From: Clostridia bacterium
Lineage (GTDB): Bacteria; Bacillota; Clostridia; Peptostreptococcales; Anaerovoracaceae
NCBI GenBank assembly: GCA_024403135.1
Contig: JAKSSK010000007.1
Location: forward strand, 1 to 50,147
DNA: 50,147 nucleotides
Reading direction: 5' to 3'
The notes beneath the pieces are model-generated. The model was not told where the DNA came from, ran no database searches, and saw nothing but the letters and a program-made list of their open reading frames with translations. The position numbers and the translations under genes were made by a program. Shown piece after piece: positions 43,571 to 50,147 of the stretch (positions are counted from its first letter, which is position 1; every line of letters begins with the position of its first letter).

Positions 43571-44509
43571 ATGAACAATTTAATCTTTTCAATAAAAGCA
43601 ATCATCCCCATATTCCTAATGATAGGTGTGGGGATGTTAATACGTAAGTCGAAAATTCTCTCTCGAGAGGAAATATCCAAGGTAAACAAGCTGGTATTCA
43701 AGGTGTTCCTTCCAATATCCATGTTCAGCAACATCTATTCTGCTGACTTAGATAAGACCATAAACCATCAGGTAATGCTGTTTGTGGTTGTTGGAATAAT
43801 GGCTGTATACTTTCTTTCCTACCTTCTAGTCTTTCCTCTTGAAAAGGATAGGATTAATAGGGGCGCTATGATTCACGCCATCTACAGGACCAACTACGTA
43901 ATACTGGGGGTTCCAATTGTAACTCAGCTGATTGGGCCTGGTAACATCGGCCTTAGCTGCCTATTGATAGCTATAGTGGTTCCCATGTATAACGTGCTTG
44001 CTGTAGTAACCCTAGAATCATTTAGAGGCGGAAAGGCCAATATCCGCAAGGTGCTGATAGGAATAGCTACTAACCCGCTTATCATAGGCGGGGTTATAGG
44101 TATAGTATTCCTGGTAGCTAGAATACATATGCCTGGCATCCTAGAGACTACTGTAACTGACCTAGCCAAGGTAGGCACACCTCTAGCCATAGTTGTGCTT
44201 GGTGCATCCTTTGACTTTGGTAAGGTAAGGGAGGGCATGAAGGACCTAGGGGTAATACTTCTAGGAAGGCTAATAGTAATGCCTGCCATCGTGCTGTTTA
44301 CAGCATACGGCCTAGGCTTTAGAGGGGTTGCCTTTGCAACCATACTTGCAATCTTTGCTCCTCCAACTGCTATCTCCAGCTACACCATGGCTCAACAGAT
44401 GGGCTCAAACGAGAACCTGGCATGTAACGGTGTAATATTCACCACCCTTTTCTCCAGCATCTCCTTATTCCTATGGATCTTCATATTTAAAACAATAGGC
44501 GCATTTTAA
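43571..44509 (+). CDS. AEC-family (auxin efflux carrier-like) transporter
   Basis: The start is ATG 43571 (312 residues), with AAGGA 5 nt upstream, immediately after the EamA stop. The protein has about ten membrane segments; PIFLMIGVGMLIRKSKILS...KVNKLVFKVFLPISMF is the standard AEC N-terminus and PTAISSYTMAQQMGSNENLA a conserved C-terminal block. Members such as MleP carry malate or other organic acids. Pairing with the EamA gene suggests that both move related metabolites (inference). Confidence 0.88.
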   Translation: MNNLIFSIKAIIPIFLMIGVGMLIRKSKILSREEISKVNKLVFKVFLPISMFSNIYSADLDKTINHQVMLFVVVGIMAVYFLSYLLVFPLEKDRINRGAMIHAIYRTNYVILGVPIVTQLIGPGNIGLSCLLIAIVVPMYNVLAVVTLESFRGGKANIRKVLIGIATNPLIIGGVIGIVFLVARIHMPGILETTVTDLAKVGTPLAIVVLGASFDFGKVREGMKDLGVILLGRLIVMPAIVLFTAYGLGFRGVAFATILAIFAPPTAISSYTMAQQMGSNENLACNGVIFTTLFSSISLFLWIFIFKTIGAF

Positions 44510-44524
44510 ATGCGCCTAAATTTT
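44497..44524. terminator. Bidirectional terminator between convergent genes
   Basis: Stem AGGCGCA/TGCGCCT (44497-44503, 44511-44517), extendable by T-A pairs, contains the AEC stop codon in its loop. AAATTTTT follows on the plus strand and TATTGTTTT on the minus strand. Confidence 0.8.
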
Positions 44525-44884
44525 TGAGTATGAAAATTGTCCATCGCAAACGATAGTGCCATCTTCGTGGCTAAGCTCTACTGCTGCGATACATGTTCTA
44601 CTTCCCCTATGCCTTATCTTTGCCTTGGCATAAAGCTTTTGATGCTCTACCCTTGTACTCTCATAAAACTGAAGTGAGCACCCTTGGGTAACATACATAT
44701 CTCCTGTAGCTCTTGCCGCAATTCCACCTATTGCATCTGCAAGTGAGGTGTATGCTCCTGCTGTTAAATCATCTGTCATATCTGTAAACTGAGTAAGTGC
44801 TGGAATGTATCCTCTAGCACCCTCTTTATCTACCTCTTCAATGGTTATCTTTAATAGATCCATGTATGGATATTGTTCTTTCAT
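44516..44884 (-). CDS. PaaI-type hotdog thioesterase
   Basis: The 122-residue single hotdog protein has LTAGAYTSLADAIGGIAARA, corresponding to the HGG-A-hhxLAD-hhG helix region of PaaI-like acyl-CoA thioesterases, followed by TQGCSLQFYE. The usual His-Gly-Gly is TAG-AY here, so the catalytic details may differ. It probably hydrolyses an acyl-CoA. It is the third gene of an operon with the lipase and the Fn3 protein, with a gap of 8 nt. Confidence 0.7.
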   Translation of the reverse strand: MKEQYPYMDLLKITIEEVDKEGARGYIPALTQFTDMTDDLTAGAYTSLADAIGGIAARATGDMYVTQGCSLQFYESTRVEHQKLYAKAKIRHRGSRTCIAAVELSHEDGTIVCDGQFSYSKI

Positions 44885-44892
44885 ATCTCCCT

Positions 44893-45615
44893 CTATTTCT
44901 TAGTAGTTACGGCCTTTGCCTTAGTCCACTTTGAATATACCTTGTTTCCGTCAACCACTTTGTATGTTCTAACCTGTACGTAATATTTCTTCTTAGCCTT
45001 TAAATTCTTTACAGTCTTAGAAGTTGTACCTGGCTTAGATATTGTAACCTTCTTTGCGTTCTTCATATTTGAATTTACTGAATATCTAACCTGGTAACCC
45101 TTGCAGGTAACCTTTTTCCACTTAACGGTAAAGCCTTTTGATACTGCTGTAAGTGAAGTTACGCTTGTAGCCTTTGGAGTACTTACTGCTTTAACCTCTA
45201 GACTAGTAGCGCAGTCTGCCATTATCTTCTGGTTACCTATGAAATACATCTTTCTTCCACCGTTATTCTCCATGTTCCAGTTTACGAATCCGTTTACCAG
45301 GTGGTATGCAGATGCATAGATTGCGTAGTCGCCTTTATCCTTGAATGTAAGGTCTAGTGTTAAGACTTGGCCTGCCTGTTGGTATGGCACGTCCTGCTCT
45401 AGTACTAGTAAACCGTTTTTATCTAGGGAATACACGCTGACGCGGCAGTAGTTATCTGTCGTTCCAATGAAGTCCTCTGTTGTTACTGTAACTTTTACAC
45501 TAGCACCCTTCTTTGCAGTATCTGGTGCTGAAATTGTAGTTGCAAATGCGCTTGTAGCTGAAAATACAGTCATTACGCATACAGCTAAAACTATTGATAG
45601 TATTCTCTTCTTCAT
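44893..45615 (-). CDS. Secreted protein with C-terminal fibronectin III domain
   Basis: The 240-residue protein has a signal peptide (1-25, ending SAFA-T), an N-terminal beta-sandwich (about 30-140) that I do not recognise, and a C-terminal Fn3 domain (about 150-240) with the pattern GFTVKWKKV-KGYQVRYS...KKVTISKPG...TVKNLKAKKKYYVQVRTYK...YSKWTKAKAV. The same Fn3 type ends the fragment at 49685-50062. It probably sits on the cell surface. It starts 3 nt after the lipase gene. Confidence 0.8.
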   Translation of the reverse strand: MKKRILSIVLAVCVMTVFSATSAFATTISAPDTAKKGASVKVTVTTEDFIGTTDNYCRVSVYSLDKNGLLVLEQDVPYQQAGQVLTLDLTFKDKGDYAIYASAYHLVNGFVNWNMENNGGRKMYFIGNQKIMADCATSLEVKAVSTPKATSVTSLTAVSKGFTVKWKKVTCKGYQVRYSVNSNMKNAKKVTISKPGTTSKTVKNLKAKKKYYVQVRTYKVVDGNKVYSKWTKAKAVTTKK

Positions 45616-45618
45616 AAC

Positions 45619-47031
45619 TTACTCCTTGTAATATTCATCCTGTGACATTAGATATGCCATCATTGTTACTGGAACGTGGCAATCGTACAGTCTTTCCTTG
45701 TTTAGCAGTACCGCTTCAAGTATCTTGTGATTTTGCATTAGATCAAGCTTAACCAGTTTAAGCAGTGGCTCTAACAATGTGGCAAACATTAGCTTTAGAT
45801 CCTTTGCTTCATCTACGCTTACCATATCCTCTATGCCTAGGCCCTTCCACGCTGAGCTTACCAGCTTTGCGTATTGCTTAGCGCACTTAGGATTGATGTT
45901 TAGCAATACATCTATTAGTTCTTTATCCTTTAGCAGGTTGTTAAATCCAACTGCTAATATATCCTTAGGGTGATTTGGATCATCCTTAAACTGGACTATG
46001 TCATATAGGTGGACTGCAAATGATCTTGCGGCCCTTTCAAATGTATATGCCTCGTCGTAGCCAAACTTCTTTGCTGCAGCTAGTGCATACGGCGTTACTT
46101 CCTTGCAAAATGCTTCTCTACTTGGCATTACCTTTTCTAGTAGGTAAAGGGCCTGATCCCAGAACTGCTGCTGGTCAGCCACTCCGCTGCAGCTTGACCA
46201 CTTAAAGTCTTTAGCAGATAGATACTCCATATCTGAAATTCTGTGTAGCATTGGAAGCATTTCTTCATCGTCTGCTGCTGAGAAAACCTTATCCACTACT
46301 CCGTATCTATCGAAGCCCATGTATGCTGGGATGAGAACTGATGCCCCCGATTCTTGTATTAGCACGTTATGGATGTTGGTGTACTTTGCGTTGCCATCCT
46401 TCTTTGTGGTGGTGTATGGGTTATCGAAGCAGTAGCAGTATACGTTCTTCTTGCCGAACTTATCTGAAAGTCTCTTTGCAACGATGTTTGCTATGCCGCC
46501 TCCTCTGCTATGACCTGCTATCCAAAACTTTACTTTTTCATCCTTCTTAACGTACTTAACAAGGGCGCTATATGTTTTATCGCAGATATCCTTGTATCCT
46601 GCAAGGTCACCCTTTTCACCGAAGTATACGTTGTTATCCCATTCGCAGAAGCCGTATGTGGCCTTTGTGTTTACAACTACTAGCTTTCCGCCTTTAATCT
46701 TCTTTTGTCCGTAAACTATGGCCTTGCTTCCAGCGTGCTTTACGCTCTTAATGTTCTTACATCCAATTTTCTTAAGTGCATCAATTGGATTTTCACTTGC
46801 AACAGATCTTGTTCCTGTAAGTGACAGGGCCATTGAAGCTGATGCAAGATGCCTATTGTATTTACTTGAATCCTTTTCAAAGTATTTATCCTGGTAATAG
46901 CAGTCTACTGTCCTTGGTTCCTGGGTAAAGTATTCTCCCCAGTTAAAGGTATATTTTGTAGCTGCAAATGTTCCTACTGTACTTGTAAAGACTAGGGCAA
47001 GTGTAAGGCCTAGCGTTACTAATTTCTTCAT
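45619..47031 (-). CDS. Secreted lipase (class 3 / DUF2974-like alpha/beta hydrolase)
   Basis: The start is ATG 47031 (470 residues), preceded by AGGAG with 7 nt spacing; an in-frame ATG at 47097 lies upstream of the promoter's -10. A signal peptide (1-24) is followed by an alpha/beta-hydrolase core with the nucleophile elbow AGHSRGGG (Ser175). VYCYCFDNPYTT and HVPVTMMAY provide plausible acid and His positions. The C-terminal half is helical. It likely cleaves extracellular esters or lipids. It heads an operon with the Fn3 protein and a thioesterase, consistent with lipid scavenging (inference). Confidence 0.78.
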   Translation of the reverse strand: MKKLVTLGLTLALVFTSTVGTFAATKYTFNWGEYFTQEPRTVDCYYQDKYFEKDSSKYNRHLASASMALSLTGTRSVASENPIDALKKIGCKNIKSVKHAGSKAIVYGQKKIKGGKLVVVNTKATYGFCEWDNNVYFGEKGDLAGYKDICDKTYSALVKYVKKDEKVKFWIAGHSRGGGIANIVAKRLSDKFGKKNVYCYCFDNPYTTTKKDGNAKYTNIHNVLIQESGASVLIPAYMGFDRYGVVDKVFSAADDEEMLPMLHRISDMEYLSAKDFKWSSCSGVADQQQFWDQALYLLEKVMPSREAFCKEVTPYALAAAKKFGYDEAYTFERAARSFAVHLYDIVQFKDDPNHPKDILAVGFNNLLKDKELIDVLLNINPKCAKQYAKLVSSAWKGLGIEDMVSVDEAKDLKLMFATLLEPLLKLVKLDLMQNHKILEAVLLNKERLYDCHVPVTMMAYLMSQDEYYKE

Positions 47032-47063
47032 GTCGTTTCTCCTAAAAAGTACATTTTTCTTAC

Positions 47064-47097
47064 TAGAAAGTATACTTTCTACAGGGTGAGGAGTCAA
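47064..47097 (-). promoter_or_regulatory. Lipase operon promoter with an 18-bp palindrome over the -10
   Basis: On the minus strand TTGACT (47097-47092), 17 nt and TATACT (47074-47069). The perfect palindrome TAGAAAGTATACTTTCTA (47064-47081) is centred on the -10 and is a strong operator candidate. Confidence 0.8.
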
Positions 47098-47125
47098 TAA
47101 AAAAGGCTGATGTAATAATCAGCCT
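47098..47125 (-). terminator. Terminator of the lipoprotein operon
   Basis: Stem AGGCTGA/TCAGCCT (47104-47110, 47119-47125) includes the stop codon at 47119; six T residues follow on the minus strand. Confidence 0.85.
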
Positions 47126-47991
47126 ATGTGTTTTCCTTTTAACTTTTCGCTGGCACATTCCCTAATGTAATCGCTGTAGCTATTCTCCGCTGCATAGCGT
47201 AGTACATCTAGGTTATCTACTAGCTTAACCAAAGTTGATTGGTTGCTGCTTTCAAGAGGAATATCCTCGCCAAGCCTCACATTATTTAAAAGCATGTATT
47301 CAGCTACCTGGGCTGAATATGGCCATATGAATCTTGCAATTAATTCCTTTAAGCCCTGGTATGTTGTCTCGTCCCATATTTCCTTAAAGTATGGAGCAAA
47401 TGTCTTTATGGCGTCGTTATCGTAAAAGCCACGCACCTTTGGATTAACTCCGTGGTACCTGCAGTGCTTTGCAAGAAAACTAGCAAAGATTTTCTTTGCA
47501 ATTTCTTCAGGAACCTGGGCGAAGTTTGATGGCAAATCGCCATCGGTAAACTTATCTAAAGCTATATCAAAGTTCTTGCTTTTAGCAAAGACTTCATAGC
47601 TTTCCACATCTAACCCTGCAAACAGATTTACTGCTTCCTGGGTAGATAAGTTTTTAAAGTCAATGCCCCAAGAAAGTAGTCTGGCCTTGCATCTTTCAAT
47701 AAGGTACTTATCTTCAGATTCACTTATGATCTTCTCAAGGTATGCCTTGTCCTTAATCCTAGCAATTGCTTCCTCAATATTTTTGCTTCGCTCCTCTATC
47801 AGTGCAATCTCAAATAGGGCCTCATCATCGGTGATCAGGCAAATTGCAGCATAGCGTACCTCATCAAGGTATGCTTCCCTTGCTACCTTAAGTAGCTTAC
47901 CTTGATCATCTGCCATTTGTCTTACCTCATATATGGCCTCATCCTTTTCACTTTTATCCTTTGTCATCCATACTGGCTTAAAGAACTTCAT
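47119..47991 (-). CDS. Helical repeat protein, unknown function
   Basis: The 290-residue protein is soluble and almost wholly alpha-helical. Segments such as VARAAYLDEVRYAA-like (AREAYLDEVRYAAICLITDDEALFEIAL), NIEEAIARIKDKAYLEKII and the final VLRYAAENSYSDYIRECASEKL resemble short HEAT/variant-leucine-type repeats that count off helices of about 25-30 residues. Such proteins usually bind other proteins. It lies one base after the lipoprotein gene and ends in a terminator. Confidence 0.65.
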   Translation of the reverse strand: MKFFKPVWMTKDKSEKDEAIYEVRQMADDQGKLLKVAREAYLDEVRYAAICLITDDEALFEIALIEERSKNIEEAIARIKDKAYLEKIISESEDKYLIERCKARLLSWGIDFKNLSTQEAVNLFAGLDVESYEVFAKSKNFDIALDKFTDGDLPSNFAQVPEEIAKKIFASFLAKHCRYHGVNPKVRGFYDNDAIKTFAPYFKEIWDETTYQGLKELIARFIWPYSAQVAEYMLLNNVRLGEDIPLESSNQSTLVKLVDNLDVLRYAAENSYSDYIRECASEKLKGKHIG

Positions 47992-47992
47992 G

Positions 47993-48763
47993 TTATTCCT
48001 CCAGTTTTTTAAACTTTAAAGTTGCTCCGCTATTTGTTAGTTCTATTCCATCGTCAGTTATTTTATATGTTAGCTCAAATCTATCCCCGCTAACCTTCCA
48101 TGATGGTGAAGGCATCTTGGTATAGTAGTCTGGGCCATAGAATACGGTTATGTAGTCATCTCCCACCACGTCTATTGGTCCATAGATTCCTGTATCGCTC
48201 TTGTTATCGTAGATGTTTAGATACCAGTAGCCTATCTCCTCATCTTCATAGATTCTAAGTCTCCAGTTACCGTCTCCTACTATATTGTATTCGCCAGCGA
48301 ACTTCGTAATTGGCTGATATACCTTTAGGGCTATGGCACAGATGTCGAAGCCATCTAAAGATTTATCTGATGTGGTAAGTGAATACATTAGGCCTGAAGT
48401 CTCATCGTACCATAGGCATAGGTCAATAACCTTGCTATCGCCAAGATATCTCATGGACTTACACTCGCATCCGTTAAGTGGAAAGTCCACCGTATCCGTC
48501 CAGTCGTACTTTAGGCCAGATATGTCCTTAAAGGACGCTGCCCTCTTTAGACGAGCTGTATAGTCGAGGCCATTTAAGGTAAATGTTAATTCTTCTGTAT
48601 CACCATCAAGAATGTAGTATTCTACCTTTTCAGCATCCCCTGGAACTCCAAGGCTAAAGCCCAGCTTATCTAAAACCTCATCTGAGGTAGACTTTTCGCT
48701 GCATGCCGTTAAAGCGCATGTAGCTATTAACAAACTTAAGATAATCAGTAAACGTTTCTTCAT
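47993..48763 (-). CDS. Lipoprotein, unknown function
   Basis: The 256-residue protein has a lipoprotein signal (MKKRLLIILSLLIATCALTACS) with lipobox LTAC; Cys21 would be lipid-modified and the rest faces outward. The mature part is beta-rich and acidic with WYLNIYDNKSDTG and similar strands, but I recognise no family. I chose ATG 48763 with AAGGA 9 nt upstream; a GTG at 48766 is possible. It overlaps the end of the preceding small membrane protein gene region (TAGTGATG), indicating an operon. Confidence 0.75.
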   Translation of the reverse strand: MKKRLLIILSLLIATCALTACSEKSTSDEVLDKLGFSLGVPGDAEKVEYYILDGDTEELTFTLNGLDYTARLKRAASFKDISGLKYDWTDTVDFPLNGCECKSMRYLGDSKVIDLCLWYDETSGLMYSLTTSDKSLDGFDICAIALKVYQPITKFAGEYNIVGDGNWRLRIYEDEEIGYWYLNIYDNKSDTGIYGPIDVVGDDYITVFYGPDYYTKMPSPSWKVSGDRFELTYKITDDGIELTNSGATLKFKKLEE

Positions 48764-48765
48764 CA

Positions 48766-48999
48766 CTACTTATCCTTTTCAATTAATATTCCTACTGTTT
48801 CACCTATTAGCATGCCCAGGGATATTCCTAGTCCCATGCTTATGTTCATAAAGGTGGATACTGCAACCCCAAGGCACATGCCTATGCACATACCTTCAGA
48901 GCAATAGTTATCCTTTTTCTTCTTTACATTTGCAAATATTATTGCTAGGCATAGCCCAATTATGACAAAGGGCAATGCACTTAAAATAAAGTCTTTCAT
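48766..48999 (-). CDS. Small glycine/methionine-rich membrane protein
   Basis: The 77-residue protein starts at ATG 48999 with GAGGTGA 5 nt upstream; an in-frame ATG at 49038 overlaps a terminator. It has two or three membrane segments: FILSALPFVIIGLCLAIIFA, then a Lys-rich loop (KKKKD), then GMCIGMCLGVAVSTFMNISMGLGISLGMLIGETVGIL. The repeated GMxxG spacing resembles small-glycine-rich membrane proteins of unknown role. It heads the lipoprotein operon. Confidence 0.65.
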   Translation of the reverse strand: MKDFILSALPFVIIGLCLAIIFANVKKKKDNYCSEGMCIGMCLGVAVSTFMNISMGLGISLGMLIGETVGILIEKDK

Positions 49000-49021
49000 T
49001 AATCTCACCTCATTAACCAAT

Positions 49022-49046
49022 AAAAGAGTTGATGACATCCCAACTC
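49022..49046 (-). terminator. Terminator of the toxin-antitoxin operon
   Basis: Stem GAGTTG/CAACTC (49026-49031, 49041-49046) followed by TTTTATT on the minus strand, close behind the toxin stop at 49052. Confidence 0.65.
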
Positions 49047-49051
49047 CTATC

Positions 49052-49330
49052 CTATTTTTTAAATAAATCGCTATGCGTTCCTGTCCTAGTTAGACATAAT
49101 TCCAGTGCATCATCATTAATTCGATATATTAATAACCAGCCAGGAGCAATATGACATTCTCTAAAGCCATTCCAATTGCCAATCAAAGAATGATCCCTGT
49201 ATTTTTTCGGCATCGGATATTGGTTCGCAAGAATCTCAACAACAGTTTCAAATGCTTTTGGATCATATCCACGTTTTATTACCTTGGTATAATCCTTTTT
49301 GAAACTCTTTTCATATCTAATCTTCAGCAC
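49052..49330 (-). CDS. YafQ-family mRNA interferase toxin
   Basis: The 92-residue protein matches YafQ/RelE toxins: a basic N-terminus, YRDHSLIGNWNGFRECHIAPGWLLIYRI and LTRTGTHSDLF at the end. His47, His60, Trp65, Arg82, His86 and Phe90 align with active-site positions of Escherichia coli YafQ, but the acidic residue expected before the Trp is Gly64 (codon GGC). Such toxins cut mRNA on the ribosome. It overlaps the antitoxin gene by 14 nt, the usual order (antitoxin first). Confidence 0.88.
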   Translation of the reverse strand: MLKIRYEKSFKKDYTKVIKRGYDPKAFETVVEILANQYPMPKKYRDHSLIGNWNGFRECHIAPGWLLIYRINDDALELCLTRTGTHSDLFKK

Positions 49331-49583
49331 TCAAGTCCTCCATCAATTCAGCGACAGAATCAAATGTCTTGCTAAGATTTTTACCTTCTAAGGTGTTGTT
49401 CATAGCTTCCATAGTATCCTTGTTAGGTACATCCATCCTTATTTCAAATGGAATTCTTTGTTCCCTAACTGCCTGCTGTGCAAATATATTAAATGCTGTT
49501 GTCAAATCCATCCCAAGGTTCTTAACCAAAGTCTGCATATCTGTTTTTAATTTATCGTCCATTCTAAATGCCACATTAGCCAT
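49317..49583 (-). CDS. RelB/DinJ-family antitoxin
   Basis: The start is ATG 49583 (88 residues; MANVAFRMDDKLKTDM), with GGAGG 7 nt upstream. The N-terminal ~50 residues form a ribbon-helix-helix domain (NVAFRMDD as the strand; LTTAFNIFAQQAVREQRIPF as helices) that binds the operator. The C-terminal acidic part (SKTFDSVAELMEDLSAED) would wrap the toxin. It neutralises the YafQ-like toxin and represses the operon. Confidence 0.9.
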   Translation of the reverse strand: MANVAFRMDDKLKTDMQTLVKNLGMDLTTAFNIFAQQAVREQRIPFEIRMDVPNKDTMEAMNNTLEGKNLSKTFDSVAELMEDLSAED

Positions 49584-49601
49584 TTTTATTCCTCCCATCT
49601 A

Positions 49602-49637
49602 TATTGCTATTGTATTGCTAATGCATTGCATTGTCAA
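49602..49637 (-). promoter_or_regulatory. Toxin-antitoxin promoter and operator
   Basis: On the minus strand TTGACA (49637-49632), 17 nt and TACAAT (49614-49609). Direct repeats TATTGCTA (49602-49609, 49613-49620) and an ATGCATTGCATTG stretch overlap the -10 and spacer, fitting cooperative binding by a ribbon-helix-helix antitoxin. Confidence 0.75.
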
Positions 49638-49648
49638 GTCCATATGCG

Positions 49649-49679
49649 TAAAAAAGGCTGATACTTTAGTATCAGCCTT
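49649..49679 (-). terminator. Terminator behind the Fn3 fragment
   Basis: A 12-bp perfect stem AAGGCTGATACT/AGTATCAGCCTT (49654-49665, 49668-49679) with a minimal loop is followed by TTTTTTACG on the minus strand. Confidence 0.85.
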
Positions 49680-49684
49680 ATCCC

Positions 49685-50062
49685 CTATTTTGTAGTTACT
49701 GTCTTAGCCTTACTCCAGCTGGAGTACTTTTTAGTTCCAGATATATCTGAGTATGTTCTAACTCTTACATAGTACTTTGTATTTGCTTTTAGCTTGGTGA
49801 TCTTCTTGGATACAGTACTTGCACCTTTAACAGTTACCTTCTTTGCGTTCTTGAATTCTGATGAAGTGCTGTACTGAATTTGGTATCCGCTTACGAAGTT
49901 TGAACCAATCTTTGTCCACTTTACGGTCATAGCTTTACTTGCCTTTGTAACGGACTTTAAAGTAGTAGGCTTTACATTTCCGCCAAGCTTTGCTCCTGCT
50001 TTGAAATACTTTTGAGTACTAGCAGCTCCTAGCTTTGTGATGCACTGTTTTTTGATTTTTAT
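49685..50062 (-). pseudogene. 5'-truncated fragment of an Fn3 surface protein
   Basis: The frame is open from 50062 to the stop at 49685 (about 125 codons), beginning right after an in-frame TGA at 50063-50065. It encodes KLGAASTQKYFKAGAKLGG, a linker, and a complete Fn3 domain (MTVKWTKIGSNFVSGYQIQYS...KLKANTKYYVRVRTYS...YSSWSKAKTV) like that at the end of the protein at 44893-45615. There is no signal peptide, and the only ATG (49930) is inside the Fn3 domain with no SD. The gene has probably lost its 5' part, perhaps by insertion of the sequence on its right. Confidence 0.65.
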
Positions 50063-50147
50063 TCATCTAACATCAGTTTTCCGTCCTTTGCTTTCTTATG
50101 TAGTCGTGCCATCTGCTCTTTTTCAATTTCCTGAATGCTTTTCTCTG
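50059..50147 (-). CDS. C-terminal end of an unidentified gene (partial)
   Basis: The last 28 codons of a gene enter from the right edge and end at TAA 50059-50061 (…EKEQMARLHKKAKDGKLMLDE). The piece is charged and helical. It is too short to identify. Its stop touches the Fn3 fragment's open frame, consistent with an insertion or deletion joint. Confidence 0.4.
   Translation of the reverse strand, partial: EKSIQEIEKEQMARLHKKAKDGKLMLDE

Noticed and set aside
46298..46550. Plus-strand frames opposite the lipase gene
   Set aside because: They have no SD or recognisable domain, and the lipase on the minus strand has a signal peptide and a GHSRG motif.

Overview
The window reads as chromosomal DNA from a low-GC, anaerobic, probably non-sporulating member of the Clostridia. 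The best guess is an Anaerovoracaceae / Eubacteriales Family XIII type organism (inference). The reasons are the gene content and order (mraZ-rsmH-ftsL-pbp-murF-mraY-murD-ftsW-murG-ftsQ-ftsZ, then an ysgA-like gene, pheS, pheT, zapA and mutS2), strong AGGAGG ribosome binding sites, radical SAM/B12 enzymes, and many secreted proteins ending in Ig-like or fibronectin III domains. No spoIIGA/sigE pair follows ftsZ.

Layout. Positions 1-13.5 kb hold an accessory, surface-oriented block, mostly on the minus strand: a secreted DNA/RNA nuclease cut by the window edge, a small membrane protein, an SGNH hydrolase, an orphan protein that may have an ADP-ribosyltransferase-like fold, two large secreted proteins, an XRE regulator with a clear operator, a GltS transporter with a PlsC-type acyltransferase, and a cysteine peptidase missing its C-terminal half. 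Positions 13.5-14.4 kb are non-coding and carry three tRNA genes (Asn, Leu, initiator Met), a probable small RNA and several repeats. Positions 14.4-26.9 kb are a compact translation/repair block: TPR protein, two radical SAM enzymes, argS, DUF523, mutS2, zapA, pheT, pheS and a TrmH-type methyltransferase. Positions 27-38.7 kb are the division and cell wall (dcw) cluster, transcribed from mraZ toward ftsZ. It lacks murE, murB, murC and ftsA. Positions 38.8-44.5 kb hold a three-gene operon (dynamin-like GTPase, acyl-ACP thioesterase, membrane-anchored degenerate 5'-nucleotidase) and a divergent pair of transporters. From 44.5 kb to the end there is a hotdog thioesterase, a secreted Fn3 protein, a secreted lipase, a lipoprotein operon, a DinJ/YafQ toxin-antitoxin pair and the remains of another Fn3 surface protein.

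The regulatory DNA is unusually readable. Many promoters match TTGACA-17-TATAAT closely, several have a palindrome sitting on or between the promoter boxes, and two genes appear to be leaderless. The most interesting observations are an eight-base G run inside the promoter spacer of the 1181-residue surface protein (possible phase variation), a GC-rich terminator-bearing small RNA candidate near 13.85 kb, the GTPase/thioesterase/pseudo-phosphatase operon, the mirror-image divergent promoter near 0.78 kb, and the high frequency of CTAG.
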